A stretch of DNA of 64,000 nucleotides from Rothia sp035916755 (GTDB lineage Bacteria; Actinomycetota; Actinomycetes; Actinomycetales; Micrococcaceae). Numbering within the stretch: the stretch's first letter is position 1; each line of letters begins with the position of its first letter. The notes under the pieces are model-generated. The model had not been told where the DNA came from and ran no database searches. It saw only the letters and a program-made list of their open reading frames with translations. The stretch is from assembly GCF_035916755.1 (NCBI RefSeq), contig NZ_JAYWIX010000005.1:186001-250000 (forward strand), read 5' to 3'. Below, one piece after another: positions 54,457-62,971 of this stretch. Made by a program: the position numbers and the translations under genes.

Positions 54457-54666
54457 ATGACCCAGCACACTGCAGCTCCCTCGTCATCGCCCCTGTTTGA
54501 GAAAATCTCTCAGATTTCTGCCCGTCTAGAGCAGGTCAGCCCGCTGAGCGGCTCGATTCCCGCCGTCCCGCCGGTAAGCAGCCAATCGGCCTCCGGCGGC
54601 CCCCGCTTTGCCGAACCGGCTGAGTCAAGCAACCAGCCTGTTCAGCCCTGGAGCCAGGCCTCCTAG
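54457..54666 (+). CDS. Small Ser/Pro-rich protein, unrecognised
   Basis: 69 residues; low complexity (Ser, Pro, Gln, Ala) with one amphipathic stretch LFEKISQISARLEQVS at 13-28. TTTGGAGG 6-7 nt upstream is a good ribosome site, and a strong terminator follows at once, supporting a real gene. No signal peptide. Function unknown. Confidence 0.65.
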   Translation: MTQHTAAPSSSPLFEKISQISARLEQVSPLSGSIPAVPPVSSQSASGGPRFAEPAESSNQPVQPWSQAS

Positions 54667-54693
54667 GGCACAAACCTCATAGGGGATAAAGAC

Positions 54694-54733
54694 AGACGAA
54701 GGCCCGGGCAGGTACCTGCCCGGGCCTTCGTCT
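54694..54733. terminator. Perfect palindromic terminator, bidirectional
   Basis: AGACGAAGGCCCGGGCAGGT pairs with its exact reverse complement (54714-54733); it separates the small gene from the convergent copD/ctaG gene. Confidence 0.85.
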
Positions 54734-54763
54734 ACTCAGATGCGCCCTACCCCTCGCAGGAAT

Positions 54764-56911
54764 CTAGCGGCGGGCGTCCTTTTCTGCCAGCTGCGCAAAC
54801 ATGTCGTTATAGGCATTAAGCTCGGCATCCCCGTCGCGGTCAGCCTGGCGGTCGATGCGCTTTTGAACCTTCTTATCGTTCATGGACCACTGCACTGCCA
54901 CCGCAACGGCAATAATCATGGTGGGTATCTCGCCGATTGCCCACATGAGCGAGCCGCCCAGCTTCTGGTCGTCAATGGCAGACAGACCCCAGGGTCGACC
55001 CAGGTTGCCGAACCATGATGCCTGCAGCAGGGTGTCCATCTGCATAATCGAGATACCCACAAAGGCGTGGTAGCCCAGGGTCGCGATAATCATGATGAGG
55101 CGCATGGGGTAGGTGGGGCGGTTGGGAATGGGGTCGATACCGATCAGCACCAGACTAAAGATGTAACCGGTAATCAAAAAGTGAATCAGCATGAACTCGT
55201 GGCCCACGTGGTAGCGCAGCATCACCCCGAAGAGGGGGGTGAAGTAAACGATAACGATCGACCCGGCGAAGTTGATGGCCGCGAAGATGGGGTGGGTAAT
55301 CAGCTTAGACCAGCCCGAGTGCACCAGGCGCAGGATCCATTCGCGGGGCCCGCGGGTGCCGTCCTGGCGGGGTTCGAGGGCTCGCAGCAGCAGGGTGACG
55401 GGGGCACCGAGTACCAGGAAGATGGGGCAGACCATGGTCAGGAGCATGTGCTCTACCATGTGCACCGAGAAAAGCACCATGGAGTAGACGGCAAGGGCCC
55501 CGCAAGTGATGTAGAGCAGAACGAAGAGGCCCAGGAACCAGGAAAGGGCACGGGTAAGGGGCCAGTGGCCGCCTGCACGCCGCACCTTAATCAGCGCCCA
55601 GAGGTAGGCGAAGGCAGCGAAGCTGATGAAGGCCACCCAGAACCAGTCAAAACGCCACTGGGTAAACCACTCGGCAACATGCGGTTCTGGTGGCATGTCG
55701 TAGAGGGTGATGATGCGGACGGGTTCGGCACCGGCGTCCAAGGTTTCGGGAGCCGGGGGCGGGGTGCGGGAGAGCGAGACCGCCAGACCGCTGGTTGCGC
55801 CCATGAGCACCAGCTCGCAGGCAATAGCGTACCAGAGGCCACGGGCAGCACTAGTAAGTCCCGACTGCATCATGGGTATCAGACGCAGACGGTGTACCAC
55901 TCCGAAAGCACCCAGCACCAGGGTGAGCATGAGCTTGGCCAGCACCAGCGCCCCGTAGGTAGTTGTAAAAAGATCCCCCAGGCTGTTCATCCGTACCAGG
56001 GCATTGACCATGCCTGAGAGCGCCACCAGCACGAACCCGAAAAGGGCCAGCACGGAATAGCGGCGCAGCACCGCCACAGCCAGGGGCACACGACGGGAGG
56101 ACGCCGACGCCGCCCCTCGCTGCCCCTCAGCCAGGGTTCCGGTGCCCGCGTCCTCGCCAGTAATGTCGCGGGAAATAAAAGCCAGCACCATGAGCCCACC
56201 GCACCAGAGCACCACACCGAGCAGGTGCAGGCCCAGAGAGTTGACCGCGCCCATATGGTCATCGCCGCCTGATGAGTGACCGCCCAAGGCCATAGCCACG
56301 ATGCTGACCAGCGACAGACCCAGGGTGAGTAGCAGACCGGTCAGCGAGCGCACCGCAAAGACCAGGGTAGCTACGGTAGCGGCCACGATAATGCTGGTGG
56401 CCTCCTGCTTACCCGAGTCGATGGTGGTGATGTAGCTGATGAGTTCCGAGGTGTAGTCGGCCCCGCCCGCCGGTGACCGCCCCGAAATATCGGCGTAGCT
56501 GAAGATAAGCACCGCGATGGCGGCGATAGTCCAGGTGATAGCGGCGGCGGACGCCAGCGTCAGAGTACGAGTGAAAGCCGGGTGTTCGGTGCGGTGCAGG
56601 TTCTTCTGCCGCTGGGCCGAATCGGTTGGGTGAGCCATATTGACCTTGGCCCGCACCCGCGCCGCATCAAGGAAGCGAGGCACCAGCCCTAGGGCAAAGA
56701 CGAGGGAACCCATAGTCGCTGCCATGGAGAAGTTTTGTAGGCTCTCAGCTACCGGCAGGCCCCAGCGCACCAGGGCGCCGGCGTCCGCTAGGTCGGTACC
56801 GGCGTTTGAGCCGGTCATCAGCAGGCTCAAAGCCAGAGCGACAAGGGAGGCTGCGGGGAAGACCCATATCCAGCTAGGCTTGAGCCCGCGCTCCATCTCG
56901 TGTGCTGCCAT
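54764..56911 (-). CDS. CopD / CtaG fused membrane protein
   Basis: 715 residues, 15-16 membrane helices. The first half is CopD-like: HLLGVVLWCGGLMVLAFISRDI and the helices around 330-390. The second half (about 440-690) is CtaG/Caa3_CtaG: HMVEHMLLTMVCPIFLVLGAPVTL, GHEFMLIHFLITGYIFSL. It probably takes copper across the membrane and delivers it for cytochrome c oxidase assembly. Last gene of the copper set; starts 30 bp after the DyP gene. ATG with AAGG upstream. Confidence 0.9.
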   Translation of the reverse strand: MAAHEMERGLKPSWIWVFPAASLVALALSLLMTGSNAGTDLADAGALVRWGLPVAESLQNFSMAATMGSLVFALGLVPRFLDAARVRAKVNMAHPTDSAQRQKNLHRTEHPAFTRTLTLASAAAITWTIAAIAVLIFSYADISGRSPAGGADYTSELISYITTIDSGKQEATSIIVAATVATLVFAVRSLTGLLLTLGLSLVSIVAMALGGHSSGGDDHMGAVNSLGLHLLGVVLWCGGLMVLAFISRDITGEDAGTGTLAEGQRGAASASSRRVPLAVAVLRRYSVLALFGFVLVALSGMVNALVRMNSLGDLFTTTYGALVLAKLMLTLVLGAFGVVHRLRLIPMMQSGLTSAARGLWYAIACELVLMGATSGLAVSLSRTPPPAPETLDAGAEPVRIITLYDMPPEPHVAEWFTQWRFDWFWVAFISFAAFAYLWALIKVRRAGGHWPLTRALSWFLGLFVLLYITCGALAVYSMVLFSVHMVEHMLLTMVCPIFLVLGAPVTLLLRALEPRQDGTRGPREWILRLVHSGWSKLITHPIFAAINFAGSIVIVYFTPLFGVMLRYHVGHEFMLIHFLITGYIFSLVLIGIDPIPNRPTYPMRLIMIIATLGYHAFVGISIMQMDTLLQASWFGNLGRPWGLSAIDDQKLGGSLMWAIGEIPTMIIAVAVAVQWSMNDKKVQKRIDRQADRDGDAELNAYNDMFAQLAEKDARR

Positions 56912-56941
56912 GTCTATACCTTGATTCCTGTCGATGGTGGT

Positions 56942-58294
56942 TTAGCTGAAAAGTCCCTCGCCCACGAAGCTACCTTCGCGGGCACCGGCGGGCAGGGCGA
57001 AGACCGCTGAGCCAATGGGCACGGTCCAGGCATTGAGCATATCGAGCTCGGCCAGGCGCTGCTGGATGGGGAGGAACTGCTTGACGGGGTCTGCCTGGTA
57101 GGAGCAGAAAATCAGGCCGGTAGAACTCACTCCCCCGCTGACCTGCTGGTGTTCTGAGAAGCCCGAGGCGTTCTGCACCGGCAGGTCGTAGTTGTAGCCC
57201 CGGCGCAGGATTTGCTCCACCCGGTTTTGAGCGGCGGCCCGGCGGATGTGGGCGTAGGGGGCGATGACGGTAAAGCCCAGGTCGTTCGTTGCCGAGAGGT
57301 CGGCGGGGTCGCGTTCTTCGGTGCCGGTGAGCGGGGCACCGTTAGTGAGGTTGCGGCCCACGGCATCCTCCCGGGCGGGGCGGTCGGCCTGGTCCCAGGT
57401 ATCGAGGTTCATGTGGATACGGCGGATAACCAGGGATGTGCCGCCCTCTTCCCAGGGGGTGAGTTCCTCGTGGTTGCCCCAGACATAAGATTCCATGGTT
57501 CCGTCACCGGTGGAGGGGTTGATGGTGCCGTCAACCTGGCCGAAGAGGTTACGCATGGTCATGCCGTCCGGCTCGCTGCCGTAGGCGCGGCGGAAACCCT
57601 CTTGCACCCAGCGCACCGAGGCGAAGCTGCGGGTGTTTTTGAGCAGGACGCGCTGAGCATGGGCCAGGGTGAAGCGGTCAGAGCAGCAGAGTTGGAGGAG
57701 CAAATCGCCGTCGTTCCACTGGTCTTGGAGCTGGTCAATCTGTTCGAAGGCGGGCAGGGGTCGCAGCCAGGAGGGTTTCTTCTCGGGGGCGACAATGTCG
57801 AAGATACGCTCGCCGAAGCCGAAGGTGATGGTGAGGTTAGCCGGTACAGTCGCGAGTTCCGGTTCTTGGTCGGTGATGGGGGCCCGCCCTGCGGTGAGGC
57901 GGGCGGCGTCGTCGGTGAGCACGGTGAGCAGGCGGCGGACGCCGTCGCGGTCGAGTTCCGTGTTGAGGGTCAGGGCGATAAAGACGCCGTAGCTGGGGGC
58001 GGGGGTGTCGATGCCAGCCTGGCGGGGGCCGTAGAAGGGGACGACGGCTTCTTGCAGGGGCGGGCTGGTAGGCTCTTGTTCCCCCTCGTTATTCATAGCT
58101 GTTGCAGCATATTGGCCTGCCAGAGTGGCAGCTACACCGGTGCCCAGGCCCAGGGCTCCAGCAAGAGCTACACGCCGGTTGGTCCCACGGGGGCGTGCTG
58201 CTTGTTCTTGGTCGCCAGGCTTGTCTTCTGGCTGGGGGCCAGTTTCTGCACCGCTCAGGGCCCGGTTGAGGTCTTCGTCAAATGAGCTAGTCAT
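56942..58294 (-). CDS. Tat-exported DyP-type heme peroxidase (EfeB-like)
   Basis: 450 residues. Tat-like leader TNRRVALAGALG (around 38-50) then AATLAGQYAATA. DyP hallmark GQVDGTINP (GxxDG) near 250 and the heme-ligand stretch PYAHIRRAAAQNR (proximal His) near 345. Uses H2O2 to oxidise dyes or heme; EfeB forms may free iron from heme. Here it sits among copper genes, not with efeUO. ATG with AAGGA upstream. Confidence 0.9.
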   Translation of the reverse strand: MTSSFDEDLNRALSGAETGPQPEDKPGDQEQAARPRGTNRRVALAGALGLGTGVAATLAGQYAATAMNNEGEQEPTSPPLQEAVVPFYGPRQAGIDTPAPSYGVFIALTLNTELDRDGVRRLLTVLTDDAARLTAGRAPITDQEPELATVPANLTITFGFGERIFDIVAPEKKPSWLRPLPAFEQIDQLQDQWNDGDLLLQLCCSDRFTLAHAQRVLLKNTRSFASVRWVQEGFRRAYGSEPDGMTMRNLFGQVDGTINPSTGDGTMESYVWGNHEELTPWEEGGTSLVIRRIHMNLDTWDQADRPAREDAVGRNLTNGAPLTGTEERDPADLSATNDLGFTVIAPYAHIRRAAAQNRVEQILRRGYNYDLPVQNASGFSEHQQVSGGVSSTGLIFCSYQADPVKQFLPIQQRLAELDMLNAWTVPIGSAVFALPAGAREGSFVGEGLFS

Positions 58295-58402
58295 GATGTT
58301 CCTTGGGGCCTGCGCTGCCGTCCGCCTTTCGCACTGGGAGGACGGCAGCGTAGGCCGGTTGCTACCTAGCGGTAGCTAGAGGTGGGTGAGGTAGCTGGTG
58401 CC

Positions 58403-59071
58403 CTAGTTGCACTGGGGCAGCACAGCGGCGGCTGATTCGCTGGCGTGGTCTGAGTGCATGGAGTGGTCTGAGTGCATGGAGTGGTCGCTGGACTCGCTTG
58501 CAGCAGCGTCCGCTGCGGTGCTCGCGGCGTCACCGGGGGCGTATTCTTCCTTGGCACCGGTGTAGTCGCGCACGGTAGCTTCAAAGCTGACTTCGCCCGC
58601 TGAGGTCTGCAGGGTGATGATATCGCTGGTGCCTGCTGCCAGGGCGCAGTTCATGCCCATAAGCATGATGTGGTCTCCGCCGGGGGCCAGTTCGAGGGTG
58701 GCGCCGGGCTCGATGGTGAAGCCACCTTCAACGGCCTTCATGGTACTGGTTCCGCTCGTCGGGTCGATGACGGTGGTGTGCAGCTCGACCATGCTGGCGG
58801 TTGCGCTGCTGGCACCCTCGATGGTGATGGGGGTGTCCCCGGTGTTGGTAAGGGTGGCAAAGGCCGCGGTCATATCGCCGCTGTTGACCTTAATCCAGGC
58901 TTCCTCGACGGTCAGCGGGGCGCTGCCCTCGCTTGCAGAGGCGCTAGCGGTAGCGCCGGTGCTCGCACTTGCGGTGCTGGCTGCTGAGGTGTCGGCGCTG
59001 CTGCAGCCGGTCAGAATCAACAGGGCGATAGCGGGCAGGGTGAGGGCAGGTAAAAATTTCTGTGATGGCAT
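58403..59071 (-). CDS. PCu(A)C copper chaperone lipoprotein with His-rich tail
   Basis: 222 residues. Lipobox LTGC at about 19-23 anchors it in the membrane. The PCuAC signature is clear: VELHTT...STMKAVEGG...GGDHIMLMGMN (H-M-x-M pattern for Cu(I)). The C-terminus repeats HSMHSD-type units. It carries copper to the Cu-A site of cytochrome c oxidase. Start placed at MPSQKF with GAAGAAG upstream; the longer frame to 59137 runs into copC's end. Confidence 0.92.
   Translation of the reverse strand: MPSQKFLPALTLPAIALLILTGCSSADTSAASTASASTGATASASASEGSAPLTVEEAWIKVNSGDMTAAFATLTNTGDTPITIEGASSATASMVELHTTVIDPTSGTSTMKAVEGGFTIEPGATLELAPGGDHIMLMGMNCALAAGTSDIITLQTSAGEVSFEATVRDYTGAKEEYAPGDAASTAADAAASESSDHSMHSDHSMHSDHASESAAAVLPQCN
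58445..58486 (-). repeat. 18-bp tandem repeat within PCuAC gene
   Basis: GTGGTCTGAGTGCATGGA occurs twice in tandem plus 6 bp of a third copy, encoding SMHSDH units of the copper-binding tail. Recent duplication of the motif is likely because the bases are identical. Confidence 0.85.
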
Positions 59072-59105
59072 GGTGCTTCTTCTTCGAATGCGAGGGGTGG
59101 ACGGC

Positions 59106-59732
59106 TTACTTGCGCTTGGTCTTGGCCAGCACGACAATCAGGGCTGAGCCTAGAGCTGCTACAGCCACGAGGGCTAGGACGACCTTGAGGGGGGTCGATA
59201 GCCCCTCTGAGGCCTCCTTCACGGGGTCGCCGGCGGACGCGGAACTGCTAGCTGTTTCGCTAGCTTCACCGGTATTGGCGGCTGAGGGTTCGGCTGCTCC
59301 GGTCGTTGCATCTGCGGTTGAGCTCGCTGAGCTACTGCCTTGGCCCACGGTGTAGGTGAAGGTGCCCTGGATGGGGTGGCCGTCCGATGAGACAACCCGC
59401 CAGGTGACGGTGTAGGTGTCATCGGCAGCGGCGGTAGCCAGGTCCTGGGTGACGACCTTGCCATCGATGTCCGGGGTGCCATCGGTGACGCTTTCACCGG
59501 CGGCATTGGTGACGCGCACCTGGTTGGCCCCGTCCACGTCCATGATGTCGCCACTGTAGGTGAGTTCTAGGCTGGCGGGTGCTTCGGTAAGGGTTGCCCC
59601 GTCAGCGGGGTTGGTGGAGACCAGTTCATCGTGGGCGGCAGCCGGGTTCATGCCCAGCAGGCTACCTGCGGCGAGGGCCGCTGCGGCCACCAGGGTACGA
59701 GTTATGGGTGAGGCTGTACGAGCCTTAAACAT
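59106..59732 (-). CDS. CopC-domain protein, YcnJ/CopC-like
   Basis: 208 residues. Signal peptide (VAAAALAAGSLLGMNPAAAH), mature N-terminal His of HDELVSTNPADGA, and DGHPIQGTFTYTV with the second His: the two copper ligands of CopC. A Ser/Ala-rich linker follows and then a C-terminal membrane helix. It binds extracellular copper and passes it to CopD. AAGGA upstream of the ATG. Confidence 0.92.
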   Translation of the reverse strand: MFKARTASPITRTLVAAAALAAGSLLGMNPAAAHDELVSTNPADGATLTEAPASLELTYSGDIMDVDGANQVRVTNAAGESVTDGTPDIDGKVVTQDLATAAADDTYTVTWRVVSSDGHPIQGTFTYTVGQGSSSASSTADATTGAAEPSAANTGEASETASSSASAGDPVKEASEGLSTPLKVVLALVAVAALGSALIVVLAKTKRK

Positions 59733-59775
59733 AGGGATAGTCCTTGCTTATCGAAAAGGTTGGTGGTGTTCGGAG

Positions 59776-60354
59776 TTAGGCAAGGACGGGCGGGCCGCGG
59801 GGGGCGCGGCAAGTTCTGGCGAGCAGGCTGACGAGGTGGGTTACGGTAGCGGCGACCGGCAGGGTGAGCGGCGCTCCTAGGAGCGGACGCGCCCGCACGG
59901 GTTCTAGACGGGCCTGCACATACCCCAGCAGGGCGCGAAGGGCTAGAAGTAGATGCTCCCCGTAGGCGAGCAGGGCAAAGGTAATAGCTGCCGCTAGGGT
60001 ATGCCCGGCCCACATTGCGGGCCCAGCGTGGGCCAGTGGTTCTAGATGGGTAGCTCCCAGCAGGAGCTCAGACCCGTGATGGCTATGGCCGGCAGAAGCC
60101 GGTGCTAGGGGCTGGCCGTGGCTGTAGAGGGCATGCAAAATCCCCTGACCGGCCAGGACGCCAAGGGCTAGGCTGGTGCGGGGTAGTTTGAGTCTCGTAA
60201 CACCGAGGGTCAGCAGGGCTGCCAGTGAGGTGGCAAGGGCCAGGACGAGCGGGTGGGGCAGGTGCCCACCGGCAAGCAGGTGCGAGGTGGCGCCTAGGCC
60301 GGTGGCGCTGCTGGCGATCAGCCAGGAGCGGGCTACCTGGTGCCCTCGGCGCAT
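59776..60354 (-). CDS. His-rich multi-pass membrane protein of copper cluster
   Basis: 192 residues, five hydrophobic segments; His clusters at SAGHSHHGSE and around HAGPAMWAGH. Associated with CopC/PCuAC in related actinobacteria as far as I recall, but no named family. It starts the gene run and has GGGGAGG before its ATG. A role in metal handling is inferred from the histidines and the neighbours. Confidence 0.75.
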   Translation of the reverse strand: MRRGHQVARSWLIASSATGLGATSHLLAGGHLPHPLVLALATSLAALLTLGVTRLKLPRTSLALGVLAGQGILHALYSHGQPLAPASAGHSHHGSELLLGATHLEPLAHAGPAMWAGHTLAAAITFALLAYGEHLLLALRALLGYVQARLEPVRARPLLGAPLTLPVAATVTHLVSLLARTCRAPRGPPVLA

Positions 60355-60434
60355 GGTTCCTCCCCTGCGTGTGTGCTGGTGTCTTGCCTGCCTATTATCT
60401 CACAGCCGGGCTATTTTGGCTCTGCGGGTATAGC

Positions 60435-60468
60435 AAAAGGGCCACCCCGCTTACGGGGTGGCCCTTTT
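60435..60468 (-). terminator. Terminator after hup
   Basis: AAAAGGGCCACCCCG pairs with CGGGGTGGCCCTTTT around CTTA; both strands have T4. Confidence 0.92.
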
Positions 60469-60486
60469 CAAAGTCTAGTCAAGAAT

Positions 60487-60774
60487 TTACTTCTTGGTGG
60501 AGACTGCTGCCTTCAGCTTTGAACCTGCGGTCAGCTTAACACCGTGACCTGCGGGAATCTGAATGGTTTCGCCGGTCTGCGGGTTGCGACCGGTACGAGC
60601 TGCACGGTCGGTGCGCTCAATTGCCATCCAGCCGGGGATGGTGATCTTCTCGCCCTTAGCAACAGATGCTTCGAAGACCTGGAACAGTGCGTCGAGCACA
60701 CCGTTCACTGCTGCCTGGCTGGTGCCAGCCTTCTCTGCAACCTCTGCAACGAGTTCGCTACGGTTCTTAGCCAT
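60487..60774 (-). CDS. hup: HU-type DNA-binding protein
   Basis: 95 residues, the short HU form. MAKNRSELVAEVAEKAG, then GEKITIPGWMAIERTDRAARTGRNPQTGE with the DNA-bending arm and NPQTGE turn. It compacts and bends DNA. The ATG has GGAGGAG upstream. Unlike mycobacterial HupB there is no long basic tail. Confidence 0.97.
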   Translation of the reverse strand: MAKNRSELVAEVAEKAGTSQAAVNGVLDALFQVFEASVAKGEKITIPGWMAIERTDRAARTGRNPQTGETIQIPAGHGVKLTAGSKLKAAVSTKK

Positions 60775-60853
60775 TGAATGCTCCTCCTGAGACTTTCAAA
60801 AAGTTAGTGGCTGGGTTAGCCCTGCTCACAAGGCTAACCGTATCAGCTACAGA

Positions 60854-61159
60854 TTACCAGCTTGACTTGGTAACACCGGGCAGTTCGCCACGGTGTGCCA
60901 TCTCGCGGAAGCGTACGCGGGAGATACCAAACTTCTGGAAGGTACCGCGGGGGCGGCCATCGATCTGGTCGCGGTTGCGAACGCGAACGGGTGAAGCGTT
61001 GCGGGGCAGCTTCTGGAGGCCCAGGCGGGCTGCTTCGCGCTCTTCGGGGGTTGCGTTTTCGTCAACCAGGGTCTTCTTCAGTTCCAGACGCTTTTCAGCG
61101 TAGCGTGCAACGATGACCTTGCGCTGCTCGTTGCGAGCAATCTTGGACTTCTTCGCCAT
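60854..61159 (-). CDS. rpsN: 30S ribosomal protein S14, zinc-independent type
   Basis: 101 residues, the long S14 form without the CxxC...CxxC zinc site. MAKKSKIARNEQRKVIVARY at the start and RPRGTFQKFGISRVRFREMAH at the end are family type. Cotranscribed with rpmG and rpmB. Confidence 0.96.
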   Translation of the reverse strand: MAKKSKIARNEQRKVIVARYAEKRLELKKTLVDENATPEEREAARLGLQKLPRNASPVRVRNRDQIDGRPRGTFQKFGISRVRFREMAHRGELPGVTKSSW

Positions 61160-61162
61160 TGT

Positions 61163-61333
61163 TTAGCGCTCCTCTCGGAAGTCAACGTGCTTGCGGACAA
61201 CGGGATCGTACTTCTTGAGAACCATACGATCGGGGTTGTTACGGCGGTTCTTACGGGTGACGTAAGTGTAGCCGGTGCCCGCAGTGGACTTAAGTTTGAT
61301 GATAGGACGTACGTCCTTAGCCTTTGATGCCAT
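61163..61333 (-). CDS. rpmG: 50S ribosomal protein L33, cysteine-free
   Basis: 56 residues (too short for a long open-frame search): begins MASKAKDVRPIIKLKSTAGT, contains YVTRKNRRNNPDRMVLKKYD and ends FREER. The L33 zinc cysteines are missing. Between rpsN and rpmB with 2-3 bp gaps. Confidence 0.95.
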   Translation of the reverse strand: MASKAKDVRPIIKLKSTAGTGYTYVTRKNRRNNPDRMVLKKYDPVVRKHVDFREER

Positions 61334-61335
61334 GT

Positions 61336-61572
61336 TTAGATCTTCTCTCCGCGTGCAAGGATGTCAGCAACTACTGCGTCGATACCACGTGCGTCGATAA
61401 CCTTGATGCCCTTTGCAGAGACGTTCAGGGTTACGTTGCGACGAAGTGAGGGTACGTAGTACTTCTTCTTCTGTACGTTAGGATCGAAACGACGCTTGTT
61501 GCGACGGTGCGAGTGCGAAATGCTGTGTCCAAAGCCGGGAACAGCTCCGGTCACCTGGCAGACAGCTGCCAT
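61336..61572 (-). CDS. rpmB: 50S ribosomal protein L28
   Basis: 78 residues. MAAVCQVTGAVPGFGHSISH, with one Cys in place of the CxxC site of the zinc form; RRNKRRFDPNVQKKKY and DILARGEKI close. Start fixed by GGAGGAG upstream. First gene of rpmB-rpmG-rpsN. In many actinobacteria such C-minus forms are Zur-regulated; no Zur-type box was seen upstream. Confidence 0.96.
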   Translation of the reverse strand: MAAVCQVTGAVPGFGHSISHSHRRNKRRFDPNVQKKKYYVPSLRRNVTLNVSAKGIKVIDARGIDAVVADILARGEKI

Positions 61573-61852
61573 AGTTTTCTCCTCCAAATGTTGACGAAAT
61601 GACGGTACGCAGTTGGCGTTCGCCAGTTGTCTGGCGATCAGCAATGGGCGTCCCGTCACCTATAGGTAGAGCACCGGGTTATTCTCCAAGGCTAGAGTGT
61701 TTGAGACTCGCCATCGGGTGAGAGGCCGATGTGAATCCCCGCCGCGGGAAAAACGGTGAAGCTTAGGTGTACGAGAGGTGTTGCCACCACTACGAACAGC
61801 CTTAAAGTCTAGGTAATTACGGGATACCACGCAACCTACAAGGCCAATAAAA
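61573..61852 (-). other. Leader and gap upstream of rpmB
   Basis: About 280 bp. TCGCCAG-TTG-T-CTGGCGA (61620-61637) forms a small hairpin. CCTATA, 17 bp after TTGGAG, is a possible promoter around 61660-61690. Other parts are GC-rich without a recognisable RNA. Confidence 0.4.
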
Positions 61853-61901
61853 AGCTTGCGTCAGCCGGTGCTGGTGCTACCTGCTCCGGTGTGCGCAAGC
61901 T
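61853..61901 (-). terminator. Probable terminator of SGNH hydrolase transcript
   Basis: AGCTTGCG (61853-61860) pairs with CGCAAGCT (61894-61901), with CCGG inner pairs, and TTTTTATT follows on the minus strand. Confidence 0.7.
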
Positions 61902-62129
61902 GCTTTTCATAGACTCATTGGTGCGTTTGAACCTCTATCAATTCTACCGTGGTTTTAACTTTTCGCAAGTCATCTCAGGCTTTAATCCGCGGTTTTCCGC
62001 CCCTGCCGAGCAGAGGCGGGTACCAGTGTCCACCCCTGCCAAAGGGGTAAATTACACAGGTGTAATCTTAAGTGTGATGTTAACAGCTTAAAGCTTTTAA
62101 TCCAGCCCCCAACCTGTTAAAGGTGCCCG
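61902..62129 (-). other. Gap after SGNH hydrolase gene
   Basis: About 230 bp, relatively AT-rich in 61920-62100. The short frame on the plus strand (from 61891) is not supported. Nothing else seen. Confidence 0.35.
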
Positions 62130-62930
62130 CTAAGCTTCGGGCAGAGCGTCAAAACGGGTCCAGGTGGGGTACTTGGGGCTGATATTGTCGCCGGAACTGG
62201 TACCGCGCAGGCGGCGGCCAATCCAGGGAATCACGAATTCTCGAGCCCATTTGGCGTTATCGAGGGCCTCTTGCACGCGGCTTTTGTGCAGGGGCGCGGG
62301 GACGACGGGGTCGCCAATGCAGATATTCTCGGCGCTCAGGGTCTCCAGCGCCCGGCGGGCAGTGAGGGTGTGCCCCGCCGCGTTCATGTGCAGGCGGTCA
62401 GGAGCCCAAAAGCGCAGGTCCCGGAGTTCGTGCATGCGCCAGTAGTCCACCACGGTAACACCGCGGTTGTCTGCGACCTCGCGCAGTAGCTCGTTAAAGA
62501 GGGCCACGCGGGCGCGGTTACCGCTGAAGAAACCCTTGGGGCCGGGGTCAAAACCGGTCATGGTAAAGACTTCGATGCCCTCATCGCGCAGGGTCTTAAA
62601 GGCCTCGTCATAGCGCACCATCAGGGCGTCCACATCGAAGCCGGGGCGCAGGGAGTCGTTGCCGCCGCCCACCAGGGATACCAGGTTGGGTTTGAGTTCC
62701 AGGGCAGGTTCTAGCTGCTCTTCGATAATAGGTACAAGCAGACGCCCACGGATCGCCAGGTTGGCGTACTGGGCTTTGGGGTCTGCCAGCATGAACTGCT
62801 CGGCCACCCGGTCGGTCCAGCCGCGCACCCCGTTGGGGCGGTTGGGGGCGTCGTCCCCCACTCCCTCACTGAAGGAATCTCCCAGGGCGACGTAACGGAT
62901 AGATTCGTTTTTTCCGAGAATCGACATCAT
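62130..62930 (-). CDS. SGNH/GDSL hydrolase
   Basis: 266 residues. Block I ALGDSFSEG (nucleophile S19), the Gly/Asn block GGGNDSLRP and the block V RLHMNAAGH with the catalytic His and Asp. Esterase or lipase of unknown substrate; no signal peptide, so cytoplasmic. The start has two adjacent ATGs (62930, 62927). Starts 42 bp after the siderophore reductase stop. Confidence 0.92.
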   Translation of the reverse strand: MMSILGKNESIRYVALGDSFSEGVGDDAPNRPNGVRGWTDRVAEQFMLADPKAQYANLAIRGRLLVPIIEEQLEPALELKPNLVSLVGGGNDSLRPGFDVDALMVRYDEAFKTLRDEGIEVFTMTGFDPGPKGFFSGNRARVALFNELLREVADNRGVTVVDYWRMHELRDLRFWAPDRLHMNAAGHTLTARRALETLSAENICIGDPVVPAPLHKSRVQEALDNAKWAREFVIPWIGRRLRGTSSGDNISPKYPTWTRFDALPEA

Positions 62931-62971
62931 GCGGACTAGGCCTTTCTCTAGCAGGTAGGTACCAGGCCACT

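Noticed and set aside
55067..56017. Plus-strand 316-codon frame inside copD/ctaG
   Set aside because: Translation is charged, low complexity (Gly/Glu/His) and mirrors hydrophobic membrane helices on the other strand.
57212..58285. Plus-strand 357-codon frame inside the DyP peroxidase
   Set aside because: Antisense shadow; the DyP motifs on the other strand are decisive.
58445..58486. Tandem repeats considered as CRISPR-like array
   Set aside because: Two and a third direct copies without spacers, in frame within a coding gene.
61891..62091. Plus-strand 66-codon frame after rpmB leader
   Set aside because: Starts within the stem of a terminator, no ribosome site, no recognisable protein.
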